NCBI GenBank assembly: GCA_050084985.1
Contig: JBITNC010000001.1
Span: forward strand, 186,124,001-186,188,000
Direction: 5' to 3'
DNA from: Nageia nagi
Lineage: Eukaryota > Pinophyta
DNA length: 64,000 bases
Notes under the pieces: model-generated
The model's database searches: none
What the model was told of the DNA's origin: nothing
Seen by the model: the letters and a program-made list of their open reading frames with translations, nothing else
Shown here: in pieces, positions 12,140-22,369 of the stretch
How the letters are laid out: every line of letters starts with the position of its first letter
How positions within the stretch are numbered: the first letter of the stretch is position 1
Position numbers and translations under genes: made by a program

Positions 12140-12690
12140 ATGGCAATGAGAGGGTGGTGAATCAATATAGTAAATTAATTCCTCAATATTTAAAACAAAA
12201 TTAATTCAAAATTGAAACCATATACAACAAACACATCTAAAACATTATACAACACAAGATGTAATGAGGTTTACCAATTTGGCTACATCCCCAAAAATGA
12301 ATTCTTAGACTTCCATCCAAATGTAGCCTTTGTAAAGTACCAAATTTACAAATACTTTACTAGCACACACTAGAAAAGTATTAATCCCTAATTTACCAAC
12401 ATCAACTAGAAGAAGACACTAATCCCCTAATTTACGAGCACCAAATTGAAGGAGCACCAACCCTTGATTTACCAACATCAACTAGAAAATCATAAATATC
12501 TGATGAAGATAATTAAATCTTGTCAAAATATATTGAATAGTCTAGCTCATGAAACTCTTTATCTAAATGCTTTTGTCCAAACTCTATAATCTTCTCAGAC
12601 CTTGCATACAAATAAAGTCATACTTTGCATATTGATTATCTCAATCTCTACAATATTTATCACCTTACATACTCATACACTTCTTGAATC
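12140..12690. repeat. probable LTR fragment of another family
   Basis: It starts with GAGAGGGTGGTGAATCAATA and later has GTAATGAGGTTTACCAATTTGGCTACATCC. Both resemble conserved pieces of a widespread plant LTR/TRIM type (GAGGGGGTGAATCA... and ...GAGGTTCACC..TGGCTACGTCC). At 12,390-12,490 a TTTACCAACATCAACTAGAA phrase is repeated. No termini were found. It stops where the Tat element's LTR begins at 12,696. Confidence 0.35.
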
Positions 12691-12695
12691 CAACT

Positions 12696-13316
12696 TGTAG
12701 AATGAGAATAATACAATTAATTATTTATGGAGGTTAATTAATGCACTATTGGTATACCTATTTCTTATTGATGCATATATATGAAATATGGCAATAATGC
12801 ATAATAGAAATATACTTGTTTTTAATTAGATTGCATGTTCATTCTGTAAAGAGAAACATACACAAAATATAAGCATACATTCATTCAATTGTATGCCATT
12901 GGCATCTTATATTTGATATGTCACTGATGGCTTAAGATAAGCAATATAACATATGCAACAAGGAATGTAGCAATGAGTAAATAAAAGAATCATTAGATAC
13001 CAAACATAAGATATAAGTTACAAACAATATTTGTGCATAATGAGTGATGTATCATGTACTAGAATCTCTCTTAAGTCCTCCTCATATTCATTTTTCCATA
13101 AGGCTTAAGATCATCAATTGATGCCTTTATATATGAGATAAGTTTACATGACTTTGATCTTTTGGACCCCTTGTAAATACCACAAGGATCCATTATTCAT
13201 ATCATATAGCTTTGTCATGACTTACAATATTATTTTAACACCTTTTTACATAATACATCATTAGGGCTCTAAAATAAATTATTTAATAAATAATAATTCA
13301 TTTTTAGGCATCTATA
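12696..13316 (-). repeat. 3' LTR of the outer Tat element
   Basis: It is about 621 bp and aligns along its length with 29,802-30,402 (TTAATTAATGCACTATTG, CATTCATTCAATTG, TGATGTATCATG, CCTCCTCATATTCATTTTT and others). On the minus strand it should start TGTA and end TCTACA; here the start is decayed to TATA (plus-strand end CTATA). The promoter core, GCCTTTATATATGA in the plus-strand reading, is at about 13,122 and is shared with the inner element's LTRs. Confidence 0.8.
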
Positions 13317-13332
13317 TTTTCCCCTCTTTGGA
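13317..13332 (-). other. polypurine tract of the outer element
   Basis: On the minus strand the sequence AAAGAGGGGAAAA lies immediately before the 3' LTR. This is the expected plus-strand priming site for reverse transcription and it fixes the element's orientation. Confidence 0.7.
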
Positions 13333-13954
13333 GATGTGATTGAAGCAATGAAATTACATGCCCAAAGAAGAAGTGTAGAAGAATTTTTTTTAAGAAATTT
13401 GAACTCTTTGTTGTACTATGCATTGTTGTTGATGATGATGATGAGGGACCCTTGCTTTCCCCATTTGACTTGGATGCCCTAGGAAAGATCCTTGAATGGT
13501 GCAACCAAGGAAAAATATGATGAATAATCTCTCTCTAAGAATGATGTTGTGTAGATGATAGAAATGACTATGCTATTATTTAGCTGTATGATCCCATATC
13601 CAATTTTGAAGATGGAAGATGTGTTTTTGCCCCTTATACTACTTCAACCATGAATCTAACCATTCTATAATTTTTTGATACTCAAAAACTATTCACATTT
13701 ATGTGCATGCCTTAAAATAGGGAGAATTTTCTTTGACTGAGATGCAATGGTGATGAAATAGATGTTGTTGATGGCTTAGCGAATAGTATGCATGCTATTG
13801 ATAGTGTGGAATTATTTGTATTTTATTTTGCTCTTTAGGATGTATAAACCTTCAATGAAAAGTCCATCATAAAAATATGGTGGATGCACAATGAGTTTTA
13901 TCTTCCACTAATGATGAATCAATGTCAGTAACCTACTTATAGCTACATTGTCAA

Positions 13955-14440
13955 TTTATCTTTTAAGTGAGTGAACTCTCACTAATCATATCGATGGCCA
14001 TCGATGATCATATATTTTATGTCTATGATCTAAATATAATATGCTTTGGATTGTTTCAAAGCAAAAATTATGTGTATACATAGTAAGTTGAATCATCCAT
14101 TTCAAATAAGTCAATGTCAACAACTTGCTCATGGTTGTATTATTGATTCACTTTTAAGTGAGTGAACTCTCACTAGCCATGTCATTGGCCATCGATGATC
14201 ATACATTTCATGTGTATGATCCAAAAATAGTATGCTTTGGATTAGTTCAAAGAAAAAACCATATGGATACATAGTAAGTTGCATTTTCCTTTGATGATGA
14301 GTCAATGTCAACAACTTTCTTATGGTTGTATCATTGGTTTACTTTTAAGTGAGTGAACTCTCACTAGTCATGTCATTGGCTATCGATAATCATACATTTT
14401 ATGTCTATGATCTAAAGACATTGGAATATTTATTTTCTTT
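13955..14440 (-). repeat. three ~191 bp tandem repeats in the 3' untranslated region
   Basis: AGTGAGTGAACTCTCACTA starts at 13,966, 14,157 and 14,348, giving an exact 191 bp period twice. Each unit also holds a CATCGATGATCATA block, a TCTATGATC block, and a CAATGTCA..AACTT block. The GTGAGAGTTCACTCAC core is an imperfect palindrome able to form a hairpin. The same array, in the opposite orientation and with the same motif order, lies in the matching place of the inner element (23.6-24.2 kb), so it is part of the element and not a chance local duplication. Confidence 0.85.
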
Positions 14441-15016
14441 TCTCTTTTCTTTTCTCACATCATTGGCATCATGATAACAATTATCTACATTACTGGTGGT
14501 ATATAAAATCTTTGAATTTTGTTGAAATAATTTTTTTTATCCTCTACTAGTCAATATCTACTTATTCATCATACTTTGAATTGAATATGAGATTAGCTCC
14601 AACTGATGCTTAAAAATGGTGTAAGGGAATCTATCTTATTACATGTATGAAGCATGCCACAACCCAAATCCACCATGTCACCATTTGGGTAATAGTCATG
14701 AATTAGTAATATATGGAAGAGAACAATGTTGTTTAGAGCTACAAGAAATGTAGCATAGAATGAAGAGTGAAGTATAGAAGGGGAGATAATACTTATCATG
14801 TTCCTTTGTTTTGCATTTTTTTATGATCATCATTTTGTTTTTATATTCCACTAGCTACCTACTTGTAGTGCACTTTGCTAGCACCATGGGAAGTTTTGTG
14901 TTTTTTGAAAAAATAAAAGTTTGTGTGCCCTTGCTCATGAATTCTATGTTTTATGGGGCATGATGTTCTCATTTGTAAGAATATAAATATTTAATATGGA
15001 TGGCATTGAATGTCTT

Positions 15017-15770
15017 TTATTCTTCTTTTCCATCCATGGATGATATTCTATATGTACCTAATCTTGTTGCATCAATTACAACATATGGGCCCAACCAATT
15101 GGGCTCAAACTTGCCTTTTATTTCCTCATTTATTGTTGTTTTGTTAATGTTTTTCTTCAATAATAGATATCCCACCTTGAATTCCTTTTCTTTTATTTTC
15201 TTCCCAAATGCTCTCCTCAATTTTACATGACATACTTTTTGATGTTCAATGGATCTAATTCTCTTCTCATCTAATGATTCCAATTGTTGCAACCTTGCTT
15301 TTCTTACATCTTCATTGGATATGTCAACTTGTAAGGAAATTCTAATGGAGGGGATCTCTAAATCAAGTAATAAAATGGCTTCATCTTCATATACTAATGA
15401 AAATGGTGTTGCCCTAGTGGCTATATGGATACTAGTTCTATATGGCCATAATGCATATGGTAATTGCTCATGCCAATCTTTCTTGTACTTATCCCATGTT
15501 TTATCAAGTGTGGTCTTGATTTTCTTATTTGTGCCTTCAACTTGACCATTACCTTGATGGTAATAGATAGAACAAAAGGTTTGTGCAATATGAAACTTGT
15601 TACAAAAAGCCTTCATATATTTACCTTTGAAATTTGAGCCATTATCCATTATCAACCTTTGTGGAACACCAAACCTTGTGATGATGTTTTTAGGGAGGAA
15701 TGAAATGATTTTAGTTTGAGTGATTAATTTCATTGGGATTGCTTCCACCCACTTGGTGATTAATTCTATG
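15017..15770 (-). pseudogene. integrase core and C-terminal part, outer element
   Basis: This is the longest surviving frame of the element, about 243 codons (15,748 to 15,017). It has the second half of the DDE core: an IMDNGSNFKG segment with the second Asp, then HQGNGQVEGTNK with the catalytic Glu. The HEQLPYALWPYRTS block typical of plant Ty3/gypsy integrases follows, then a charged helical linker (EKRIRSIEHQ), and a C-terminal beta domain with FKVGYLLLKK and EPNWLGPYVV (GPY/F module). The first catalytic Asp should lie further upstream, beyond stops. In an active element the enzyme would insert cDNA into the genome; this copy lacks a continuous frame. Confidence 0.85.
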
Positions 15771-16250
15771 GTTATAATAATAGGGAATGAGGATTACTCA
15801 TACCAATCATATCTATTCTCCAAGTAGTGAATGGCTATGGAGAAATAATGGAATGTAACTCTTAGATAGGTTGTTTCTCTAAATTTTCATGTTTTTTATG
15901 TTGCAAATAAGTTTTAACATGAGCCTTACAATATTCTTCCATAGTATGCCAATAGTATCCAATCCTCAAATGTTTGGTGTGTAGTGCTTTTGCATGGAAG
16001 TGACCACCACATAAACCATCATGAGCTTATTCTAAGGAAATAGCTATCTCATCCTATGTTAAGCATCTCAACAATGCACCATCATATGATATCCTATATA
16101 AGACTTCTCTAATGGTCACATATCTTATTGCAATTCTTTTCAATCTTACTCTTTCATTTCTATCAAAATAGTTAGGAACTTTTTGAGTTTTCAAATATTT
16201 ATAGATATCATCATACCAATTTTGAAAATCATTTCATTTTGAAATAATAC
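15771..16250 (-). pseudogene. integrase N-terminal zinc region, outer element
   Basis: The stretch joining the additional RNase H to the integrase core aligns by position with the HHCC zinc-binding part of the inner copy (22,390-22,560). Readable remnants include minus-strand sequence for MRLAHDGLCGGHFHAK-like and CHTMEEYC-like pieces, but stops and frameshifts are dense. It is annotated mainly by position. Confidence 0.5.
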
Positions 16251-16671
16251 AAGCCTAAATCTCATCAATATGATCTATATAATAAGGAGAAATTAACTTA
16301 CAAATTGTAAGAATGGTCTCTTCATCTTTGATTTCAATTGGTACTAGTGTAGCTACACTTGCCATTGCATCTACATACTTTTTATTATTTCTTATGATAT
16401 TCTGAATAATATGTATATCAAATTGATCCAATAAATCAATCAATAGAATTCTATAAGGTTTTAGGTTTTCATCTTTAGTATCAAAGAGATCTTATACTTG
16501 ATTGACAACAAGATGGGAATCCCCATATATCTCAATGTTCTTAATTTTCAAAATTATAGTAGCTTTAAATCCTAATATCAATGCTTCATATTCAACCATA
16601 TTGTTTGTACAATCAAAAGCAAGTTTGTAGTCCATGGAGATTACCTAATTTTTAGGAGATAGCAAAAAATA
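16240..16671 (-). pseudogene. additional RNase H, C-terminal part, outer element (split by insertion)
   Basis: Immediately beyond the inner element's target site, the minus strand continues the additional RNase H domain: MDYKLAFDCTNNMVEYEALI, then a KIKNIEIYGDSHLVVNQV block with the GDS turn, then DTKDENLKPYR. The frame 16,443-16,255 follows. The other half of the domain is at 25,345-25,470. Joining across the insertion restores the expected order, which shows that the inner element landed inside this domain. Confidence 0.8.
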
Positions 16672-16676
16672 CCTAC
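16672..16676. other. target site duplication CCTAC, left copy
   Basis: CCTAC lies directly before the inner element's 5' LTR and is repeated exactly at 25,340-25,344 after its 3' LTR. A 5-bp duplication is standard for Ty3/gypsy integrase. It proves that the inner element inserted as a unit into the outer one. Confidence 0.9.
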
Positions 16677-17317
16677 TATAGATGCCTCAAAATGAACCTT
16701 TGTGTATTTAATAAATTGTTTTAATCCTTTAATAGACTATTATGTAAAAAGGAATTAAAAATGTATAAAAGAGATGTAGGCCTAGTATTTGACCCTTGTG
16801 GATTGTAAAAGGGGTCAAAATATCAAATTCATGTAAACTTGTATCATATATAAAGGCATCATTTCATGACCTATAGATCATGAGCAAATCATGGGCAAAT
16901 AATCATTTCAAGCTAATAAAGGATTATTAATTAAAGATCATTTGAAGGATTACAACTTGCTTTATCTATCAACATTACACATCTATTATTTTGTAAGTTC
17001 ACATGTATATTCATAACTTGATTATCTACTAATTCTCTCATCGCTACATTCTTGTTCACATCCATAATTTCACTTATCTTATGTCACCGATGGCATACCA
17101 ATTCTAGGGCATTGATGGTGTACTTTCTCATGAATGTATGCTCTATCCCTTATGCTTTTTTTGATTAATAAAATGAATATAGAACCAAAGTAAATACTAC
17201 TACATTTACAATACATGTTATAGCCATATTTCTAATATATTCATAAATATTTACAAATTGGAGCAATATTGCATTAATCAAATCCATTTGCATTAATCGT
17301 ATTATTTAGCTACTACA
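16677..17317 (+). repeat. 5' LTR of the inner Tat element
   Basis: It begins TATAGATGCC (the original TG start is mutated to TA) and ends GCTACTACA. The core promoter is TGTATCATATATAAAGGCATCA at about 16,842-16,863, with the TATA in CATATATAAAGG. This core is also conserved in the outer element's LTRs. A TGACCCTTGTGGATTGTA palindromic-looking block precedes it in U3. Confidence 0.9.
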
Positions 17318-17319
17318 TT

Positions 17320-17337
17320 TGGTGAACCTGACTACTC
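17320..17337 (+). other. putative tRNA primer binding site, inner element
   Basis: TGGTGAACCTGAC starts two bases after the 5' LTR. The outer copy has TGGTGAGCCTGAC in the same place (minus strand, about 29,798-29,781). The sequence begins with the TGG expected for pairing to a tRNA CCA end, and it is not the initiator-Met type used by the other elements here. I cannot name the tRNA. Confidence 0.55.
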
Positions 17338-17438
17338 TATTTATCTTACCCTATAGGTGAGATCATGCTAACCCTTCTTATCAAGATCAGGCTACCAACA
17401 TCTTATATTTCTATCTGTAGGATGCTAGCAATGTTAAT

Positions 17439-18470
17439 ATGGATCAACTCATTACCATGCTTCAAGATTTGAACATGAATATTTTGGATTTGCAATGGGA
17501 GATTACTATAAATAACAATCCATGTTCTAGCTCAACTAATCCAAGAGGTTCATCTAGTACTGCACCATCCAATCCTAATGACTATGATGGCTTTTTTGTT
17601 CCACCCTTAATGGATAACATATATAATTTTCTCCTACCACCCAATCATAAGACCTCCAATTTTGAGATGTTCAGTAGTGAATAGGAATTCAAGAAGCATC
17701 TCATTAGCTTTTAGGAGGAGTGCTTATTGAAACTGGTTTTAGATGAGAGGTTAATGGCTAAATTTTTCCCAAGGAGTTTGAAAGGTGATGCTACTCAATG
17801 GTTATACTCTCTACCTAGTAAGTCTATTGATTCCTTCAAAACCATAGTTTGAATATTTATGGGTCAATACATGCATAATATTAAAGAATAAGGAAATATA
17901 TCAAAATTATATGCACTTCATCAAGCAAGTAATGAAACCATAGAAAAGTATGTCTTATGCTTCAAAAAGGTATGGAAAACTACTCGAATTAATCTAGATG
18001 AATCTAATATTTGTGGCACATTTCATGAATCTATTATTCCTCTACTTCAATTGCATGCTCCTAGTGCTAAAGAGGTTGGTTTTAGCACTCTAGTTCAACA
18101 ATTAGTACAAAAAGAGAATGTGCTATTATCTATACTAAAGCTTAAATATACATCTAACATTTTTTTCAAAGATAATAGGAAATAATATACCAAGAAAGAG
18201 GAGAAACTAGTTAATATGGCAGATAAACCCAAGACTCCTCAAAAGGAACAAAGATATACTTCCTCAAAGGAGACAAACTACACATTTCCAATTCCACCAA
18301 GAATTCTTTTGAGGGACTTAATGAAGAAAGGCCTTCTACACTTGCTTGAAAAAGTTGATGATGATACCCCTTTGAGCCACTTTGAGGCATATTATGCTTA
18401 TCATCAATGAAAAGGGCATGCTACAAACTTTTGCAAAATACTAGAAATAGCTATCATAGCCCTCATAGAA
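17439..18470 (+). pseudogene. gag of the inner Tat element
   Basis: From the ATG at 17,439 the frame runs through several stops. It shows an N-terminal Ser/Asn/Pro-rich arm, the DNIYNFLLPPNHKTSNFEMF lead-in, then the gag capsid region (KHLISF, LKGDATQWLYSLP, SIDSFKT, ETIEKYVLCFKKVW). It ends in a zinc-knuckle-like YHQ-stop-KGHATNFC at about 18,396-18,431. Compared with the outer copy at 29,260-29,496, stops at 17,682 and near 17,714 fall where the outer copy has Gln and Tyr. Gag would package element RNA into virus-like particles in the cytoplasm. Confidence 0.8.
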
Positions 18471-18899
18471 TAAGGAAGGTACAAGATTGATGAACGTCTT
18501 GCTAAATGAGGATATACTATTAATGTGGTCATAATAGTCAAAGAGGTGTATGCTAACTTGCAAAGAGGACATCCACACAATGTTTCAAATCTAGTTACCA
18601 CTAAACAAGTAAGTATCCCACTTGATCCTATAGTTTACAGTATGAATGATTAATTGAAAAATACACCAGCCAATATTAGCTTGTATGATCTCATTTCTAC
18701 TTCTCAAGCTTATAGAGATTTTTTATATACTTTATTTAAGAATAAAATTATTTCTACTAACATTTTAGTGGCTACATTTTTTGAGAAGCTCCAAACTATT
18801 AGGGAAAGTGACACTATCTCCTTTCATATGTCTGAAATACTCAACCAAGAAATACTAGATGAGTTTGTAGCTTTATATATCACCCCTATGGTAGATTAA
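18471..18899 (+). pseudogene. gag-protease linker region of the inner element
   Basis: Readable sequence (VYANLQRG, TTKQVSIPLDP, NISLYDLISTSQAYRDFLYTLF, LYITPMVD) aligns well with the outer copy's 28,253-28,615 frame. It is a conserved family segment between the zinc knuckle and the protease. I know of no named function; it would be part of the Gag-Pol polyprotein. Confidence 0.6.
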
Positions 18900-19360
18900 T
18901 AGGAAGTCAAAAGGACCATGGTAGATAATGGTACAGCTATAAATGTATGTTCTAACCATTTTTTTACTCAATTACACAAAAAAGGTGTAACAATCCCTCC
19001 ATTACAAGAAGCTACTTTCAAAATTAGAGCCTATGATAGTTCTTTTAAGAAATGACTAGGCATAGCTACCATCATGATTACCAAAGGAGTTAGAATTATT
19101 TTGATCAATTTTTAGGTAGTTGATTCCAAGTTGTCTTATAACATGCTTTTAAGAAGACCTTGGATCCATGATATGGAAGTTCTTCCTTCTACATTACATG
19201 GTAGGTTAAAATTTGTATTCCAAAGAGAAGTACATACAATATTAGCTAATCCTAAGTGCTATGCAATGTGCAATGATGCTCACTTTGAGGAGATGTCTTT
19301 AGTTCCATCGCTTTTTGGAATAGAACCCTTGGATGATCCCACACTAGGGTAAAATATAGA
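18900..19360 (+). pseudogene. aspartic protease of the inner element
   Basis: The retropepsin active site reads VDNGTAINVC (DNG at 18,924-18,932), where the family has D-[ST]-G. A flap-like IRAYD segment follows, and then the LGIATIMITKGVR and LSYNMLLRRPWIHDMEVLPSTLH blocks characteristic of plant Ty3/gypsy proteases (19,131-19,352). The Ser/Thr position is Asn and two stops interrupt the domain, so it is inactive. Confidence 0.8.
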
Positions 19361-19638
19361 TAAATAGGTACAAATCATAGAAATAGGTATGGGCACTTAT
19401 AAAATAGATGATATATACTTATTTGTGTCTTTTAAAGACTTGGGAAAACCTTGAATATTGGCTATTTCAAGCCACTAGTGCAATATTGTTCTACATACAA
19501 GGCACCAATTCCATATAGATGATAATGTCAATGACCCTTTAAGCTATGTTCTACTTGAAATGATGAACCAATTTTCTAAAGGTGATGTACTTGCATATTC
19601 TAAATTAGGAAAAATCTTTCATTCTACTTTTGTTCTAA

Positions 19639-19710
19639 AATATATGTTTAACAATTGCGAGTACAATGGAGGAGGTTTAGGTAAAACTAAGTAAGGTATG
19701 TCCGATTTTT
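19639..19710 (+). pseudogene. G-patch-like segment between protease and RT, inner element
   Basis: The residues KYMFNNCEYNGGGLGKTK, then a stop and GM, fit the G-patch consensus (hydrophobic pair, then aromatic residue, G-x-GLGK, then QG with Gln here turned to stop). The outer copy has a decayed YK.NGDLG.SKNEM in the same place (about 27,415-27,460 minus). G-patch motifs bind RNA helicases and nucleic acid and occur in some retroviral Pol proteins. Their role in plant elements is an inference. Confidence 0.5.
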
Positions 19711-20249
19711 CTATTTTTCCAAAAACATAGCTTACTAAGATAGTTCTAGATAGTGATGGATAGGTAAAACAAAAATTGGGTCCCATATAATTTGTTAAAA
19801 CATATAATGTGATAGAATTATTTGATGAAATTGATGAAGATATGTGTATTGATCATAGCTTACCTTTTGCCTTTGATTATTTTAGTACTAGTGATCATTT
19901 GCTTGAATACTTGGGGGCACATTCAGAATTGCCCAAGTCTAATGAAAAATGGCATGCCTCTTATATGTTTCACAAATATGCTATCAATATTCATATTAAT
20001 ATTAGGTAAATTTTCATGATGTGTTATAGGTTCAGCCCTTAGAAGAAGCTAAGATTATTGATCATACTATGAAGGATTTACCATCATTATTACCAATAAA
20101 GAAGGATCTCACTTGCCCATAAGAAGATTTGCTAAACATTAACATCAGCACCTATAGACAAGGAGATATTACTTGAAATTAGAGTATTACTAGACTCTTC
20201 CAAGCAAAAAAGGTACAAATCTAAATTCATCACACATTCTAAAAAAATT

Positions 20250-21180
20250 TCTTGGTATTATGATGATATGCTTGGGTTAGATCCTTCATTTGTTATGCAC
20301 AATTTTACATTAAAATAAAATGCCAAACCAATTAAGAAAAAGCTTAGAAAAAATGCAAGTAGGATTCATAGAGCCTATTGATTATTCTAAGTGGCTGTCT
20401 AACATTGTTCTTGTCACTAAACCAATTGGTAAAATATAGGTATGTACCGATTTTTGTAACATTAACAATGCTTGTCCTAAGGATGATTTTTCATTGCCTA
20501 ATATTAGTATGATTATTGATAGCATAGCTGGTCATGATATGTTATCATTTTTGGATGGTATTTTTAGTTATAATAAAATCTTAATTAATCCTATTGACCA
20601 ACATAAAATTCCTTTCACAACCCCTTGGGGCAATTTTTGTTGGAAGGTTATGCCTTTTGGAATCAAATATGTAGGTGCTACATATCAAAGAGCCATGGTC
20701 TATATGTTTCATAAGCATACTCATAAAATAGTATATGTTTATGTTGATGACATTCTTATCAAATCAAAGCAAGGTCAAGACCATATCCAAGCCCTTGAAG
20801 AGGTATTTGATATTTTTCAAAGGTACAACCTAAGAATTAAACCTTCAAAATGTGCATTTGGAGTTACTTTTGAAAAATTATTAGGGTTCATTGTTTCATA
20901 TAGAGGAATTGAAGTGTATCCTAAGAAAGCAAAAAACATTATTAACATGCCTCCCCCTTGACACTTGAAATAAATTAGAAGTCTGGTAGGAAATATTAAC
21001 TTAGTTAGGAGGTTCATCTCACAACTAGGGGATAAGTGTAGACCATTTACTCACTTACTTAAGAAGGATGTCAAGTTTGCATGGGATGTGAATTGCCAAA
21101 AAGCATTTGAAGATATCAAGCAATAATTGCTTAACCCCCTATCCTTATTCCCATGGATTTTTTCCAACCTAATTACTTGT
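20250..21180 (+). pseudogene. reverse transcriptase of the inner element
   Basis: The entry motif DDMLGLDPSFVMHNF is at about 20,255. The fingers and palm follow: VTKPIGKI, CTDFCNINNACPKDDFSLP, SFLDGIFSYNKI, TPWGNFCWKVMPFGIKYVGATYQRAM, the catalytic YVDD at 20,740-20,751, and LRIKPSKCAFGV with LLGFIVS. It continues with the thumb/connection (RSLVGNINLVRRFISQLG, near 20,980). The YVDD is intact but frameshifts and stops break the domain on both sides. The surviving open piece is 20,494-20,961. Confidence 0.88.
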
Positions 21181-21580
21181 ATATTTCAACCTCCTTGTAT
21201 GTTATAGGAAACATGCTATTCCAAAAAATTGAAAATAAAAATGAAAGGGCTATCTATTATCTAAGCAAGACATTGGTTGATTATGAGATAAGGTACACTC
21301 CTATGTAGAATATTTGCTTTGCTATGATAGTTATCATCAAAAACTTAAGGCATTACATGTTATATTGCACCACATATGTTGTTATTCATATTGATCATTT
21401 AAAATATCTTATGGATAAACAACACTTATTTGGTAGATTTACAAAGTGACTAATGTTATTGCAAGAATTTGATATTAATGTGGTAAACCAAAAATTTGTT
21501 AAAGGATAGGTCATTATATATTTGATAGTAAATTTCTCTCAAGAAGGTGAGGAGGTGATCCATGAAGAATTTATTGACAT
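21180..21580 (+). pseudogene. RNase H (RT-linked) of the inner element
   Basis: The recognisable blocks are YYLSKTLVDYEIRYTPM, the LRHYMLYCTTYVV strand, HLKYLMDKQHLFGR and LQEFDINVVN, as in the outer copy's frame at 25,842-25,603. Three stops replace Glu/Trp-type codons. In an active element it degrades the RNA strand of the RNA-DNA hybrid. Confidence 0.75.
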
Positions 21581-21650
21581 TTTTTAGGAGACATAGTGCC
21601 AGCAACTTGGTGACCTATTAATAGGGTGCTAATGGCATGACTTCAAAGAG

Positions 21651-22010
21651 ATGTTCATCCCTAATGAATATATTTATCTTCTAGAGGATGAACCTATAAT
21701 ATGGACCCTATATTTTTATGATTCTAGATGCGTTCACAATGCAAGGGTAGGTATTGATTTGGTCTCCCCTACCAATAAAGTAATTCCTATTGCCTATGAA
21801 TTGGATTTCAAATGCACTAATAGTATGGCTGAGTCTAAAGCTTTCATACTAGGATTGAAAGTAGCTTTATAATTGAAAATCAAAAACATAGAAATTTATG
21901 GGGAATCATAGCTTGTTTTCAACCAAGTAAAGGGTACTTATGATACCAAAGATGAGAAGCTAAGGCCTTATTGGGTGGTTGTGATTGAGTTATTGGATAG
22001 GCTTGGTAGG
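21651..22010 (+). pseudogene. additional (plant-type) RNase H of the inner element
   Basis: The frame 21,651-21,872 gives WTLYFYDSRC in place of the usual FDGS, then VGIDLVSPTNKVIPIAYELDF, then the KCTNSMAESKAFILGLKVAL helix whose AE is a catalytic position. A GESxLVFNQVKGTYDTKDEKLRPY tail is broken by one stop. A second RNase H acquired from a cellular source and sitting before integrase defines the Tat lineage. The first catalytic Asp context is altered. Confidence 0.8.
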
Positions 22011-22369
22011 GATACTAATGACACCATTCCTAAGAATAATAACATATATGTAGATGTTATGGCAAGCACAGCCTCTTTGGTACTAATTAAGCCTAAAGAT
22101 GAGGAGACCATTCTTACTATCTATAAGTTAAGTTCTACATCTTACACAACTCATCTTCATTCTATTTTTCCTATCTTATTGCCAATGATGATGCTTCTCA
22201 AGATTGTTATTTTGATATCTATAGCTACTTAAAAGACCAAAGTGTTCTTTCTAGTTATACTAAGAATGATAGATTGATATTGAGAAGGAATGCTATGAAA
22301 TATGTCATCATTAGTGAATTTTTATATAGAAGATTCTTTGATGGTGCTTTGTTAAGATATTTAACATAG

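Noticed and set aside
15000-15545. Plus-strand frames over 15.0-15.5 kb
   Set aside because: They are antisense to the well-supported integrase frame on the minus strand.
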